Positions 1-11,529 of a stretch of 64,000 nt of DNA are shown here, one piece after another. The notes under the pieces are model-generated. The model saw only the letters and a list, made by a program, of their open reading frames with translations. It made no database searches and was not told the DNA's origin. Origin of the DNA: Orobanche coerulescens (lineage: Eukaryota; Streptophyta; Magnoliopsida; Lamiales; Orobanchaceae); NCBI GenBank assembly GCA_033398695.1, contig CM065814.1:21729501-21793500 (forward strand), written 5' to 3'. The position numbers were made by a program, and so were the translations under genes. Each line of letters begins with the position of its first letter. Position 1 is the first letter of the stretch.

Positions 1-167
1 AGGAGTGATACACGAGCGTCGAGTGATCGAGCGATATACGTGAGTATCTTGTGAAGATTAATTTGTGTGTGTGTCAAAAAAAAGAGCAAAAAAAAAAAGA
101 AAAAAAGGGCAAAAAAAAAGAAAGGCCAAAAAAAAAAAAAGCAAACAAAAAAAAAGAGCAAAAAAAA
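1..167 (+). other. CRM leader with A-rich tract
   Basis: Untranslated leader between the off-window 5' LTR and gag. From about 78 to 167 it is nearly all A and G, with repeated runs of 8-12 A. A lysine-rich frame crosses it, but this is composition, not a protein. Confidence 0.6.
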
Positions 168-1406
168 ATGTCGAAATCCGATATTGAGAAAAATGAAGGA
201 AATGAAGCCCTTCAGAACATACATGAAATGCTCACCCAATTAATTACAAGACAAGATCGACAAGAAGAAGCGATAAAAAATTTACAAAAAAATAAAGAGG
301 ACGAGCATCACCGTAGAAGAAGGAATCCGAGTCCCATCTCATATAGAGAGTACGAGGCTGAAACATTCTTCGAGGATTGAACTTATCAAAATCTAGGAGG
401 AAGTGGTCAAGGAGGTTGGAGAGAACAAGGTAGACGGTATGAAAGGGAAGGACGAAACGAGGAAGACCGAAGTATGGGAAATATAAAAATAAAAATCCCA
501 GCCTTCGAAGGGCGGAGCGATCCCGACACATACCTTGACTGGGAGAGGAAGTTGGAAACTATATTTGACTGCCACAACTATGCTAGTACTAAGAAAATGA
601 GGTTAGCAATAACCGAATTTTCCGAATATGCCAGCATTTGGTGGGACCAACTTGTGACGAATAGAAGGAGGAATGGAGAGAGGCCAATTAATAGTTGGGA
701 GGAATTAAAAATTGTAATGCATAGAAGATTTGTTCCTAATTATTATCATAAGGAACTATTTTCTCGCCTTCAATCCTTAAAACAAGGTCCAAGGAGCATC
801 GAAGATTTTCGAAAGGAAATGGAGATGTTAATAATCCGGGCCGATGTGAGGGAGTCGAAGGAGGCCACAATGGCGAGATTTCTACATGGCATGAGGGCGG
901 AGATCTCTAAAGAAGTTGATAAACAACAGTATGTTGAGTTCGAGGACATGGTATATGCAGCGATCAAAATTGAGAGGAACTTGCGAAGGGGAGGCAACAA
1001 TACTTACTCCACGGGGTACACAACTCCTTGGAAGCCTCAAACAGGAAATCGAGACATATCCAAGGGTAGTTTTGATAAAAGCACCATGAAGGGGAAGTTT
1101 GAGGTGGGGAATGCTAGTCGAACAAAACCCGAAGTCAAAGCTACATCCGTAGAAAATACAAACACGAGAAATAGGGACATCAAGTGTTTTCGATGCCACG
1201 GGCGAGAACACATTGCATACCAATGCACTAATAAACGAGCAATGATACTTAGGGAGGACGGAGAATATGAAACAGATGATGAAGATGAGGAAGAAGAGAA
1301 AGAAGAAAGTGATGAAGGGGAGCTAGAATTCGCACCCGCACTTGTCATTAGGAGGGTGTTGAATGTGAAGGCAAAGGAGGAAGAGAGCAACGATAACGAA
1401 CAATGA
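168..1406 (+). pseudogene. gag: CRM gag
   Basis: Structural capsid/nucleocapsid protein of the element. The ATG at 168 directly follows the A-rich leader and opens an N-terminal coiled-coil-like stretch. A TGA at 378-380 interrupts it, but the same frame continues without a shift to 1406. The retrotransposon gag domain (around 520-1000) contains the WWDQL motif. A CX2CX4HX4C zinc knuckle lies at about 1186-1227 and an acidic tail follows. The TGA at 1404-1406 is again in frame with the downstream protease, so ancestrally gag and pol were one frame. Both stops fit CGA-to-TGA changes expected at methylated CpG, which is inference. Confidence 0.85.
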
Positions 1407-2000
1407 GAAAATCTTTTTCACACTAGATGTTTTGTGAAAAATAAAAATTATAGTGTGATCATTGATAATGGAAGTTGCACCAATGTGGCTAGTGCGATGC
1501 TAGTCGAGGGGTTAGAATTACCAACAAGGCGACATCCTAAGCCTTATAGACTTCATTGTCTAAACGATTGCGGAGAGGTTCGGGTGAATAAACAAGTACT
1601 CATAACCATCACAATTGGAAAATACCATGATGATATCCTATGTGACGTTGTACCAATGCACGCTTGCCATATTTTGTTGAGGAGACCATGGCATTACGAT
1701 CGAGATGTCCAACTTAGCGGGAAGAAGAATCGTTACTCATTTGAGAAAGATGGGAGGAAAATCACATTAGTTCCCATGACGAAAATACAAATCCATGAAG
1801 ATCAAATTCGACTCCAAAAAGAAGTTGAAGAAAAAGAAAAAGAAAAGGAAAAAGAAAAAGAAAACCAAAAAGAAAAAGGAAAAGAAAAAGAGAAAGAAAA
1901 AGAAAAAGAAAAGAAAGAAAAAGAAAAAAAATGTTTATTTATAAGTGCAAAGGAAGTCGTTAAAGAAGTTGAGGAGGGGCAACCCGCATACTTACTTCTT
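1407..2000 (+). pseudogene. pro: CRM aspartic protease and lysine/glutamate-rich linker
   Basis: Retropepsin-type protease that would release Gag and Pol. The active-site region at about 1458 reads IIDNGSCTN, so the usual D[GS]G is D-N-G here. A highly charged Lys/Glu repeat tract at about 1818-1935 links protease to RT; it comes from iterated aaagaa units. The frame is continuous with gag apart from the stop at 1404. Confidence 0.75.
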
Positions 2001-3000
2001 ACCAAACGAATTTGCACTCTTGACGATGATAAAAACCGGAATGTTCCGAGTACTATAAAAATTCTATTGCAGGACTTCAATGATGTTTTTCCGGATGAGC
2101 TACCACCCGGTTTGCCACCAAAAAGAGGGATCGAGCACCAAATCGAATTTGTGCCAGGATCCGTCATTCCAAATCGACCGGCATACCGAAATAATCCTGA
2201 AGAAAGTAAGGAGATTCAGCGGCAAGTTGAGGAGTTATTAAGTATTGGGTACATCCGAGAAAGTTTGAGTCCTTGTACCATTCCGATAATTGTCGTACCA
2301 AAGAAAGACGGGACTTGGAGAATGTGCACCGACTGCCGAGCGGTGAACAATATTACGGTAAAGTATCGACATCCAATTCCAAGGTTAGATGATATTTTGG
2401 ACGAATTACATGGTTCGCGTGTGTTTAGTAAATTGATTTAATAAAAGGTTATCACCAAATTCGTATGAAAGAAGGGGATGAATGGAAAATGGCCTTTAAA
2501 ACTAAATACGAATTATATGAATGGTCGGTAATGCCTTTTGGTCTTACAAATGCACCGAGCACTTTTATCCGGCTAATGAATCATGTTTTGCGTGCTTATA
2601 TTGGAAAATTTATTGTCGTATACTTTGATGATATTCTCATTTATAGCAAGAGTACAGACGAACACGTTGAACATTTAAGATTCGTTTTAATTACCTTGAG
2701 AAAGGAACAATTATATGCTAGTCTTAAGAAATGTACTTTTTGCATGAGTGAGGTTATATTCCTTGGGTATGTCGTTAGTATTGACGGCATAAAAGTTGAT
2801 GAAGAGAAGATAAGGGCCATACGAGAATGGCCTAGACCGAGTAATGCAACTGAGGTAAGAAGCTTTCACGGTTTAGCAGGTTTTTATCGATGCTTTGTTA
2901 AAGATTTTAGCACGACTGCAGCCCCATTAAATGAACTTGTAAAGAAACATTCTAAATTTCATTGGGGTGATGATCAAGAAAGTGCCTTTAACACATCAAA
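2001..3000 (+). pseudogene. CRM reverse transcriptase
   Basis: RNA-directed DNA polymerase domain. Conserved blocks are the PPKR/IEHQI entry region, YRxNPEE, PKKDGTWRMC, the [12 protein letters not shown] block and the catalytic YFDD (about 2617-2635). The frame breaks at about 2438, where the FSKxDL block shifts just before GYHQIRM. The polymerase is therefore inactive as encoded. Confidence 0.85.
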
Positions 3001-3420
3001 GGATAAATTATGCACCGCACCTGTTTTAGCATTACCAGATTTTCTAACACTTTTGAAGTTGAGTGTGATGCTTCAGGAGTAGGAATTGGAGCGGTATTAA
3101 TGCAGGGAAGGAGGTCGATTGCTTATTTTAGTGAGAAACTTGGAGGTGCGATGTTGAACTATCCTACATATGATAAAGAATTGTGTGCTTTGGTTAGAGC
3201 TTTACGTACGTGGCAACACTACTTATGGCCTAAGGAGTTCGTGATTCACACAGATCATGAATCATTGAAGCATCTCAAGGGACAAAATAAGTTGAGTAAA
3301 AGACATGCCAAATGGTTAGAGGAGATCGAATCATTTCCTTACATCATCAAGTATAAACAAGGTAAGGAGAATGTCGTTGCTGATGCATTGTCGAGAAGGT
3401 ATGTATTACTTAATACGCTT
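3001..3420 (+). pseudogene. CRM RNase H
   Basis: RNase H domain degrading the RNA strand of the hybrid. The blocks [34 protein letters not shown] and VVADALSRR carry the expected Asp/Glu/Asp residues. A frameshift at about 3060-3080 separates it from the RT frame. Confidence 0.85.
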
Positions 3421-4779
3421 TCTTGTAAATTGTTGGGATTTGAGCTCTTGAAAGGATCTTACGTGGGAGATAAAGATTTTGGCGAAACTTATATTGCTTG
3501 CGAAATAAAAAGTGTGGATAAATTTTTTCGGGTTCATGGATTTTTATTCCGTGAAAATAAACTTTGCAATCCTTTTTGTTCGACACGGGAGTTGTTAGTA
3601 AGGGAAGCACATAGTGGAGGATTAATGGGACATTTCGGAATTGCCAAAACTTTTGAAATATTGCATGAACACTTCTTTTGGCCTAAAATGAAACATAATG
3701 TTTATAAAATTGTCAATTCATGCATTATTTGTCGAAGGGGAAAATCACGAGTTTTACCACATGGTTTGTACATGCCACTTCCAGTTCCTAACGAGCCTTG
3801 GGTTGATCTTTCTATGGACTTTGTGTTAGGGTTACCAAAGGTAAAATCTGGGTGTGATTCAATATTTGTCATTGTTGATAGATCTAGCAAAATGGCACAT
3901 TTCATTGCATGTCACAAAACTAACGATGCCACTCATATTGCAAATTTATTTTTCAAAAAAATTGTCCGTTTACATGGAATGCCAAAAAGTATAGTGTCCG
4001 ATCGGGATACTAAATTTCTTAGCCATTTTTGGAAAGTTTAGTGGGCGAAACTTGGAACAAAATTGATTTATTCGACAGCTTGTCATCCCCAAACTGATGG
4101 CCAAACCGAAGTAGGTAACCGAACACTTGGTCAATTGTTACGAACTGTTGTTAACAAGAACTTGAAAAATTGGGAAACATCTTTACCATTCATTGAATTT
4201 GCTTACAACAGAACCGTTCATTCTACCACTACATTTTCTCCCTTTGAAATTGTGTATAGTTTTAATCTGATAACTCCTTTAGACTTGTTGCCTAATCATA
4301 TAGATGACATAGGCAGTATCGATGGCAAGAAAAAGGCTGAAATGATCAAACAACTGCATGCAAAGGTTCGAGAACAAATTAAAAAATGCAACGAACATAA
4401 TGTCCGAATAAAGAATAAGGGACGAAAGCAAGTATTATTTGAACCAGGTGACTGGGTTTGGATTCACTTGAGGAAAGAGAGGTTTCCCGCACAAAGGAAG
4501 TCTAAGTTGATGCCGAGGGGAGACGGACCATTTCAAATTTTAGAACGCGTCAATGATTCGAGGACGAATCCTTTTGAGGACGGGGGGAATGATGTAAATC
4601 AAGAAGCAGTCAGTCAGTCAGAAGAAGAACTATACATTCCTGTTGGACCAATAACAAGATCACGAGCAAATACAATAAAGAATTCATTAACAATGCTCGT
4701 GCAAAATTATTTCAATCAGACCGATGACCATAAATATAATAACATCTTTATTTGTATTATTGAAGCTGTCACATGTTAG
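3421..4779 (+). pseudogene. CRM integrase with C-terminal CR motif reading into the LTR
   Basis: Integrase with an N-terminal HHCC zinc finger (H...H at about 3609-3640, CIICRRGK at about 3720), then a DDE core: DFVLGLP (about 3820), IVSDRDTKF (about 3990) and the HPQTDGQTEV block ending in the catalytic Glu (about 4085). A TAG at 4039-4041 is in frame with what follows. After the GPFQILERVND region (about 4525-4557) the protein passes directly to SRTNPFEDGGND. That is the CRM C-terminal motif, whose codons overlap the PPT and LTR start. The usual GPY/F-to-CR spacer is missing, so an internal deletion is likely. Confidence 0.8.
4576..4589 (+). other. Polypurine tract of CRM element
   Basis: GAGGACGGGGGGAA lies directly before the LTR start TGATG at 4590. 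It would prime plus-strand synthesis and also encodes part of the CR motif. Confidence 0.75.
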
Positions 4780-5673
4780 ATCAAAAGTGTTGATGTCATC
4801 ATTCCAAGCAATAAGCCTAACTGAAGCAGCTTTCGTAATTCAGATGTATCTCCTACATACAGTGTCCAATTAAGCTTATATTTATACCATATGAAAGCTA
4901 AGAGAAAGTCCTAAATTTTTATGTTCATCATGGCATCAAAATCAGATATTTTTAATGGTGAAAATGCGATACAATTGAAAGCAGGCGTTGGAAATTTCAA
5001 ATACAATACACCTTCGTATTTTTGTCACAACTTTCGCGTCCGAGGTCCGATTGAGGCGATTCTAGTGGATTTGGAAAGCTAAGAGGCAGTACTACAATCC
5101 CTAGAAGACATCAAGACCAAAATATGAAGTTTAGGATCTGTTATGCCACTAAAACGACAACAGCATATTTTTCTATAACTTTGATTTCTCATTTTCAAAA
5201 CATAAGTCTTGGTCGTTGATTTTTGTCCTCTAAAAATGTATTGACTCCTTAACTTATGGGTTGATTAGTCATTGATCAGATTTTAGGAGTTTTGAATGTT
5301 GAATTTATAATTTCTTAGCCTTTATTTTATATTTTTATATTGTAATAGTTATAGGAATTTTGGCTATAAATAGCCCTCATTTTCATTTGTAAAGACACCT
5401 TGAAATTTATAAAAATTGTGAGTGTTTGTGTTAACAAACTTTCTTCTTATTTTGTTGAGCGTGTTTCCAAAATATAAATCGTGATTTCAATTCACTTATC
5501 GAGGTGTTAGAAACCTCTTGGCGTGTTTGAATCGCACCTTTCGGTTTGCTACGGCGCGTCACATAGAGGGCTTGAAGTAAAATAATCATTTGCTTAATAT
5601 TGGAACGATCTTGGGAACTAAAATCATACTAGCGATAGCGGTTACCACGGCACGTCGTGTGGGGGTCGCATCA
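4590..5673 (+). repeat. CRM 3' LTR
   Basis: About 1,084 bp, beginning TGATG and ending CATCA, a 5-bp inverted repeat typical of LTR ends. It starts right after the PPT and stops exactly where minus-strand Tekay integrase begins. The TATA box is at 5365-5372. Confidence 0.75.
5365..5372 (+). promoter_or_regulatory. TATA box of CRM LTR
   Basis: TATAAATA in the sequence GGCTATAAATAGCC, about 775 bp into the LTR. Its position suits a pol II promoter at the U3/R boundary. Confidence 0.55.
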
Positions 5674-6594
5674 CCATCTCCCATATAAAGCCTCAGATGG
5701 AGCCATCTTAATCGAGGCATAACAACTTTTATTATACGTAAACTCGATCAGCAGTAGGTGGGACTCGCAATCATCTTTCCATTCCAGGGCACAGGCTCTC
5801 AACATTTCCTCAAATGTCTGAATTGTCTGTCCTGACTGTCCATTTGTATGGGGATGGTATGATGTACTGAGTCTCAACTCAGTTCCCAAGACTCGATGAA
5901 CGACCACCAGAAATGTGATATGAATTGACCATCTCGATTAGAAATAATGCTCCTAGGAGTCCCATGCAACCTCAGTATTTCTGCAACAAACACCCAGGCT
6001 AGTCTCTCTAGCCCCCAAGTATCCTTAATATCCAGAAAATGAGCTGGTTTGGTTAGTCGGTCGACAATAACCCAAATCATGTTCATTTCAGTCTGAGTCG
6101 TAGGCATGTTGGTAACAAAATCCATAGAAATATCTTTCAACTTCCATTATAGAATTGATCTCAACAACCCTGCAGGTCGTTGATGCTCGATTTTAACATG
6201 TTGACAGGTCAAACACTTCGATACAAATTTACTACATCCTTCTTCAAGTTACTCCATCAAAAGTTACTCCTTACAACCTTTTACATTTTACTTGTACCAG
6301 GATGAATGGAATAAGGTGTAGTATGAGCTTCTCCGAAAATTTTCTGGCTCAACTCAATATCACACAGTACACACAATGTACCCCAAAAACTTAAGATTTC
6401 GTCATCCTGAATCAGAAATCCAGGGGCTCTCCCCCTATCCACATCCTCCCTCAATTGAACCAAAAATGGATCCTCGAACTGCTTCGCCTTGATGTTATCA
6501 ATCAAGGATGAAGTGATCTCTAATGCATATAACTGACCCTGAATCCTCTGAAGCCAAACCTGCCCTGACCAATTAAGTCTCGTCGGATTCTCTC
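5674..6594 (-). pseudogene. Integrase fragment of minus-strand Tekay-like element
   Basis: Minus-strand frames give an HHCC-like segment (HPGTSKM at about 6285), a core starting DISMDFVTNMP (about 6130-6100), the SNRDGQFISHFW block (about 5935) and the HPHTNGQ...QTIQT block with the third acidic region (about 5850-5815). Two or more frameshifts separate these pieces. The gene ends in the middle of the ALYG segment at 5674 where the CRM element was inserted. Confidence 0.8.
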
Positions 6595-6794
6595 TTAAGG
6601 CGTAAGTACCTCTAACATCTGAAGTGATATCCGCTTACGACTTAATGTATCCACTACAACATTCGCCTTGCCCGGATGGCAAATAATCTCAAGATCATAA
6701 TCCTTGATTAACTCTAACCATCTACGTTGCCTCATATTCAACTCCTTCTGGCTGAAAATGTACTTCAGACTCTTATGGTCCATATAGATATTAC
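6595..6794 (-). pseudogene. RNase H, 3' part, of minus-strand Tekay-like element
   Basis: The minus-strand frame shows [20 protein letters not shown], then the [13 protein letters not shown] and [14 protein letters not shown] blocks, the standard end of a gypsy RNase H. The upstream half resumes at 8275 beyond the hAT insertion. Confidence 0.8.
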
Positions 6795-8274
6795 TAGACC
6801 TGCCGATTTTAACGGACCGGTGGTTCTGAACCAGAACCGGCCCACCGGTCAATGGTTTTTAACCGGCCCGCTGGTCAATGGGCTGAAATCGGAATCGGAA
6901 CCGGCTACTAATGATCCGGTTACAGTTCAAGATAAGGGGGAACCGAAACCGCAGGGCTAACAACAGCTTGAACCACCGGTTTTATTAATTAAATAATTAT
7001 AAAATATTTTACATATATAATTATAAAATATTTTGCATAAATAATTATTTATTAACTTCAAACTTAAATAGTTTAAAGAAAATAAGATGATATGAAGTGA
7101 AACAATGTCACTGAAGATACTCATATTTATAATGCAAATCAACTCATTTCTTCCTTGAATTTTCGATGTGGGAGAGTTGAAAGAGCATGCATGAGAAGCA
7201 TTGTTCCACATTGAAAAATAGTTCAAAAGAATAAGAGAGTTAGACTTATAAAATGAGAGATGTTGTTCATGGACTTTAGGTAATTTTCTTCCTCTGTTTT
7301 TGACTTTATACTAATGGGGCTTAAGTAAGCTTTGGACAATAAAAGAAAATGGTTTTCATTCTAATATTTTTTAAAACAAGTAGAACTATTTAATTATAAA
7401 ATAAATATAAAATATTTTACATATATAATGTGGAACTGCGGTTCCAATGTTCAAAACCGTCGGGTTTCATCAAAATCGGAGTGGTTTCGACAATCAAATC
7501 AACGGTTTTGTTCAATAATTATTGAACTTCAAACTTGAATAGTTTAAACAAAATTACATGATGTGAAGTGAAACAATGTCATTGAAGATACTCATATTTA
7601 TAATGCAATTATATATGTAAAATATATTATAATTATTTTATAATTAATTCTACTTGTCGGGTTTCATAAAAACCGGGGTGGTTTCAACTATCAAACCGAC
7701 GGTTTTGGTCAATAATTATTGAATTTTTAAAACCATATATTTCAAACTTGAGTAGTTTAAAGAAAATAACATGATGTGAAGTGAAGCAATGTCACTTAAG
7801 ATACTCATATTTGTAATGCAAATCACCTCATTTCTTCCTTGAGTTTTCGATGTCGGAGAGTTGAAAGAGCATGCATGAGAAGCATTGTCCCACATTGAAA
7901 AAAAGTTCAAAGGAATAAGAGAGTTAGACTGATAAAATGAGAGATGTTGTTCATGGGCTTTAGACGATTTTCTTCCTCTATTTTTGGCTTTATGCTAATG
8001 GGCTCAAGTAAGCTTTGGAAAAGAAAATAAATTTATTTTTCATTATAATATTTTTTTTTAAAATAAGTTGAATTATCTAATTATAAAATGTTAAAAACCA
8101 ACGGTTCTAACCTAGAACCAGTGGTTTTAATCGAAACCAGAACTACAAGTTTTTAAGCCTGACCCCGATGCGCCTCCATTCTTCAAGGGCTAATTACAGT
8201 TCATCCTCCTGTGAACCGTGAACCGGCGGGCCGAGGCCCCAGAACCGACGGGCTTAGGCCCATGCGCAGGTCTA
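6795..8274. mobile_element. hAT-like non-autonomous DNA transposon
   Basis: This 1,480-bp block interrupts a continuous RNase H gene. It starts TAGACCTGC and ends GCAGGTCTA, perfect 9-bp terminal inverted repeats, followed by GC-rich CCGG subterminal sequence at both ends. Flanking 8-mers gatattac and gatcttat agree at 6 of 8 positions, fitting a decayed 8-bp hAT TSD. No transposase is present. Internally it carries repeated copies of a segment with AATGTCACT...ACTCATATTT, at about 7085-7330, 7540-7620 and 7770-8030. Ends and insertion are seen directly; the hAT family is inferred from TIR and TSD type. Confidence 0.7.
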
Positions 8275-9480
8275 GATCTTATATGATGAGCTGTAAAGAT
8301 AATATCTCCAAAATTTTAAAGCGAAAACGATTGCAGCTAACTCCAAATCATGAGTAAGGCAATTTGCTTCATATAGTTTCAGCTGTCAAGACGCATAAGC
8401 AATCACATTATCCCTTTGCATCAAAACACAACCAAGTCCGAGTCCTGAAGCATCACTATACACCACAAAGACATATGTCCCCTGGGTAAGGTTAGAACTG
8501 GTGCAGTAGTCAAACGCCTCTTTAACTTATCGAAACTATTCTGTTTATCCTCGTGACATTCAAACTTCTAGGTTTTTTGAAGTAACTGCGTACGTGGTCG
8601 GGCAATTTTGGAAAACCCCTTAAGAAATCTATGGTAATACCCGACAAGTCTTAGAAAACTCCTCACTTATTTCACATTCTTAGGTGGTTTTCATGCCACT
8701 ACCACCTCTATCTTCTGAGGATCGACTCAAACTCCATCTACCAAAATCATATGGCCGAGGAACGTCACTTCCCCAAGCCAAACTCACATTTGGAAAACTT
8801 CACATATAACTGCTCAGCTGTCAAAATGCCTAACACAATCCGAAGGTGCTCGGTATGCTCCTCCTAATTCCTCTAATAGATAATAAGATCATCAATAAAG
8901 ACAACCAAGAATTTATCCAGATACTCGATAAACACCTTGTTCATCAACTGCATGAAGACTGTTAGGGCGTTGGTTAGCCCGAAAGGCATAACAACAAACT
9001 CATAATGGTCGTATCTCGTGCGAAAGGCAGCTTTCGGTATATCAGCATCCCGAATCCCCAACTGATAGTAGCCCGATCGTAGATCAATCTTCAAGAAAAC
9101 TATCGCTCCTTAAAGCTGATCAAATAATTCGTCAATCCGGGGCAAATGGTATTTATTTTTGATGGTTCACTTGTTTAAATCTCGGCGGTTGATAACATAA
9201 ACAAAGCGACTTTCTTCTTGACAAATAGTACCAGTGCACCCCAAGGTGACACGCTCAGTCGAATTAACCCCTTATACAACAACTCCCCTGACTGCTTCTT
9301 CAACTCTAACATCTCTTATGATGTACCACGATACGGTGCTCGAGAAACAGGAGCTGCATTCGGCTCTAGATCAGTAGGGAACTCGACCTCCTGCTGTGGT
9401 GGTAATCTCGATAAGTCATCCAAAAATACATCAGGATATTCACTGACGACTGGGATCGACGACATCTAAACTCCCCCATC
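8275..9480 (-). pseudogene. RT and start of RNase H of minus-strand Tekay-like element
   Basis: On the minus strand, 9094-8873 encodes an RT core: [32 protein letters not shown], then FIDDLIIY, a catalytic [FY]xDD box. The connection and early RNase H follow to 8275 in broken frames. The N-terminal RT part (9480-9095) is recognisable on the minus strand but contains stops. Confidence 0.75.
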
Positions 9481-9610
9481 CTTCGCTTTCCGGGTGTTGC
9501 ACTAGTAGCCTATGCAACCCTGGTTCAGGAGTTTCATCGCCTTCAAGACGCTGATCACGCTCTGCAGTCTACCTGATTTACGACCCACAATAGTATGTTC
9601 GGTGCCATCC
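9481..9610 (-). other. Degenerate protease-RT linker
   Basis: Minus-strand continuation between protease and RT with no open frame of useful length. Confidence 0.4.
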
Positions 9611-10018
9611 TCATCCACTATCGAGATAGTAGGAGTTCGATAGTTCATGATTGCACCATGACCATCTAGCCCATCGTCCCCAAGGATTAAATCCTCTCCT
9701 CCATAACTCTATAACAATTAGATTCAAGGTCCAATCTCGATTCTCGATCCCCACTAGATAGCCTCTGACTTCCCGATTCCCAACCATATGATCCACACTA
9801 GGCATATGCACTACGAATGTCTCGCACTCGAATAAACAATCAATACCAAGGCGGCGAATATAGTCCAATGCGATGAAAGAATGGGTGGCACCCGAATCAA
9901 ATAACACCAAATCTGGATGATAAAAGATCTGAGTGGTACCTGATGTCACTAGAGCATTTGTCTCCTCTACGCGTCTCATTTGATATAGATGGGGATGTTC
10001 TGATCCCGAACTCGACAC
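9611..10018 (-). pseudogene. pro: Aspartic protease of minus-strand Tekay-like element
   Basis: Retropepsin-like domain with the active-site motif LFDSGATHSFI (minus strand, about 9893-9860), as in the homologous plus-strand genes at 30.3 kb and 56.2 kb. The C-terminal part of the open frame is rich in Trp/Arg and appears frameshifted relative to those homologues. Confidence 0.8.
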
Positions 10019-11272
10019 TCCCTGACAGTGCGGTTGACCCCGACCCTTACCACGACCCGAATTCTGCGGAGTCTGAAAACCTTGGCCTTCTAGTTGACGC
10101 TTAAGTCTTTCGGTGATATAGTTTCCTATGGAGTTCTGACTATTCCGGCAACAGTCTCACAGTGGATTGCACGATGCACAATTCAATCGAACTCCTACAC
10201 CTTCGGCCGCTCTAACCAGATGAATAACATGTAACTAGTGTAAGCAGACAATCTCTCACCATAAGCTCACCCTGGCTGCAATTAAAACAAACTTTGTCAC
10301 CAGAAACGGAAGATTGAACTAAACCGTTACCACGAGGGATGCCAACATGATCAAATGATCTCGCACCCGAAGCATGGGCAGGTTGTGACTTCGGAAATCT
10401 ACTTCTTTTATTACCTGAGAAGTTGCCAGCAGTCTTTTGTTCTTAGATTCGAAACCAACCTCGGGTGCTGGAATATCCATTTCAATCGCCAAGGCACGAT
10501 CTTGATATTCTTTTAATGTAGTATACATGATAGGTGTCACACTCTGTCGGATATGCGGCTTCATACACAGGTTGAAATAGCGGTCTTATCCACCTCAGTT
10601 CTCACTTGGTCTCTCACATAGCTCAAATGCTAATTGTAGGTGATAATATCCTGGAATATCGGGACGTCTTGCGGTGTAGCTGTAATGAACTCGGCAATTC
10701 TTCTAAATCGAACCGCCGACGGATAATATTCCAACTCTATGGCAGTTTTAAACTCATCCCAAGTGGTTATGCGATCTCTAGGTGCCACTGCCTCCCACCA
10801 ATAAGCAGCTTCCTTATCCAGGAGATATTGAGCAATATGTAACCTCCTACCATACGGACCATCTAGAACATCAAAAGCTCTACCTAACTGTAAGAGCTAG
10901 TTTCCCATCCCAAGGAATCAGTAGAAACGGCAAAACGAAGGGGTGCATCTTTGTCACCATCTGAAGCCATTTGTTGGCTTCGTCTTCCACAGTCGAGGCT
11001 GGATTCTGGTGCCTACCTTGTTCTGTCTGAGCCAATTGAGCTACCAATTGCTGAAGAATAGCGGTAGCTCTAGTGTCCGCGTTATTCCCTGATGGTTGGT
11101 CCTGGCTAAGTGAAAAGTCCTGATGCCCGTCAGAAATCAAAGGCAGAGTATTCGACACCATGTGTGATGCTGAATCAGTGGATGACTGTGAAGGCGTAAT
11201 TCCCTCATCAGCAGCACCACGACCACGGCCTTGCCCGCATCCTCAAGCTGTTCTGCCACAACCTCTCAACAT
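10019..11272 (-). pseudogene. gag: Gag of minus-strand Tekay-like element
   Basis: The minus-strand ATG at 11272-11270 gives MLRG, matching the start of the D element at 54916 (MLRGGRGRGRG). The segments ANKWLQMV (about 10980), LKEYQDRALAIEM (about 10530) and a Pro/Gln/Ser-rich tail match the Tekay gag of elements A and D. There are many stops and frameshifts. Confidence 0.7.
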
Positions 11273-11513
11273 ACTGAAGAAATGAGAAAGTAAATGAAAC
11301 AAGATCAGCACATTTCACAATTTACGTCACCAACTATCTCAACTTATGATTTTACATGTAAGGAATAGTACAAGAATATAACAGTTTGAGAAGACTTACA
11401 GTTACGGGTCCATGGAAAAGATGATAGCACGATGATTCTAGGCTCAACAACTAACTCTTACGACTCAACTGACAGACCCAACTTGACCGACAGCCTAGGT
11501 ATTCACAACCTAA

Positions 11514-11525
11514 GCTTTAATACCA
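11514..11525 (-). other. Primer-binding site of minus-strand Tekay-like element
   Basis: Minus-strand TGGTATTAAAGC begins five bases inside the LTR end. It differs at two positions from TGGTATCAGAGC, the usual plant PBS for initiator methionine tRNA. Confidence 0.6.
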
Positions 11526-11529
11526 TCAA

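Larger units (their letters stand above)
1..5673 (+). mobile_element. CRM-type Ty3/gypsy LTR retrotransposon, 5' end outside window
   Basis: Gag, protease, RT, RNase H and integrase follow in the Ty3/gypsy order, then a polypurine tract and a 3' LTR. The A-rich leader, the single gag-pol frame and a coding region that runs through the PPT into the 3' LTR are typical of the centromeric CRM chromovirus clade (family knowledge). The 5' LTR lies before base 1. The element ends at 5673, where the sequence changes at once to the integrase of a minus-strand Tekay-like element, so it is nested in that integrase. The TSD cannot be tested because only one flank is present. Several in-frame stops and frameshifts make it a dead copy. 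Confidence 0.8.

Noticed and set aside
51..380. Lysine-rich small protein
   Set aside because: The first half is an A-rich CRM leader; the real start is the gag ATG at 168.
4780..4800. LTR start of the CRM element at TGATGTCATC (4791)
   Set aside because: No polypurine tract precedes it; TGATG at 4590 does follow a clear PPT and pairs with the CATCA end.
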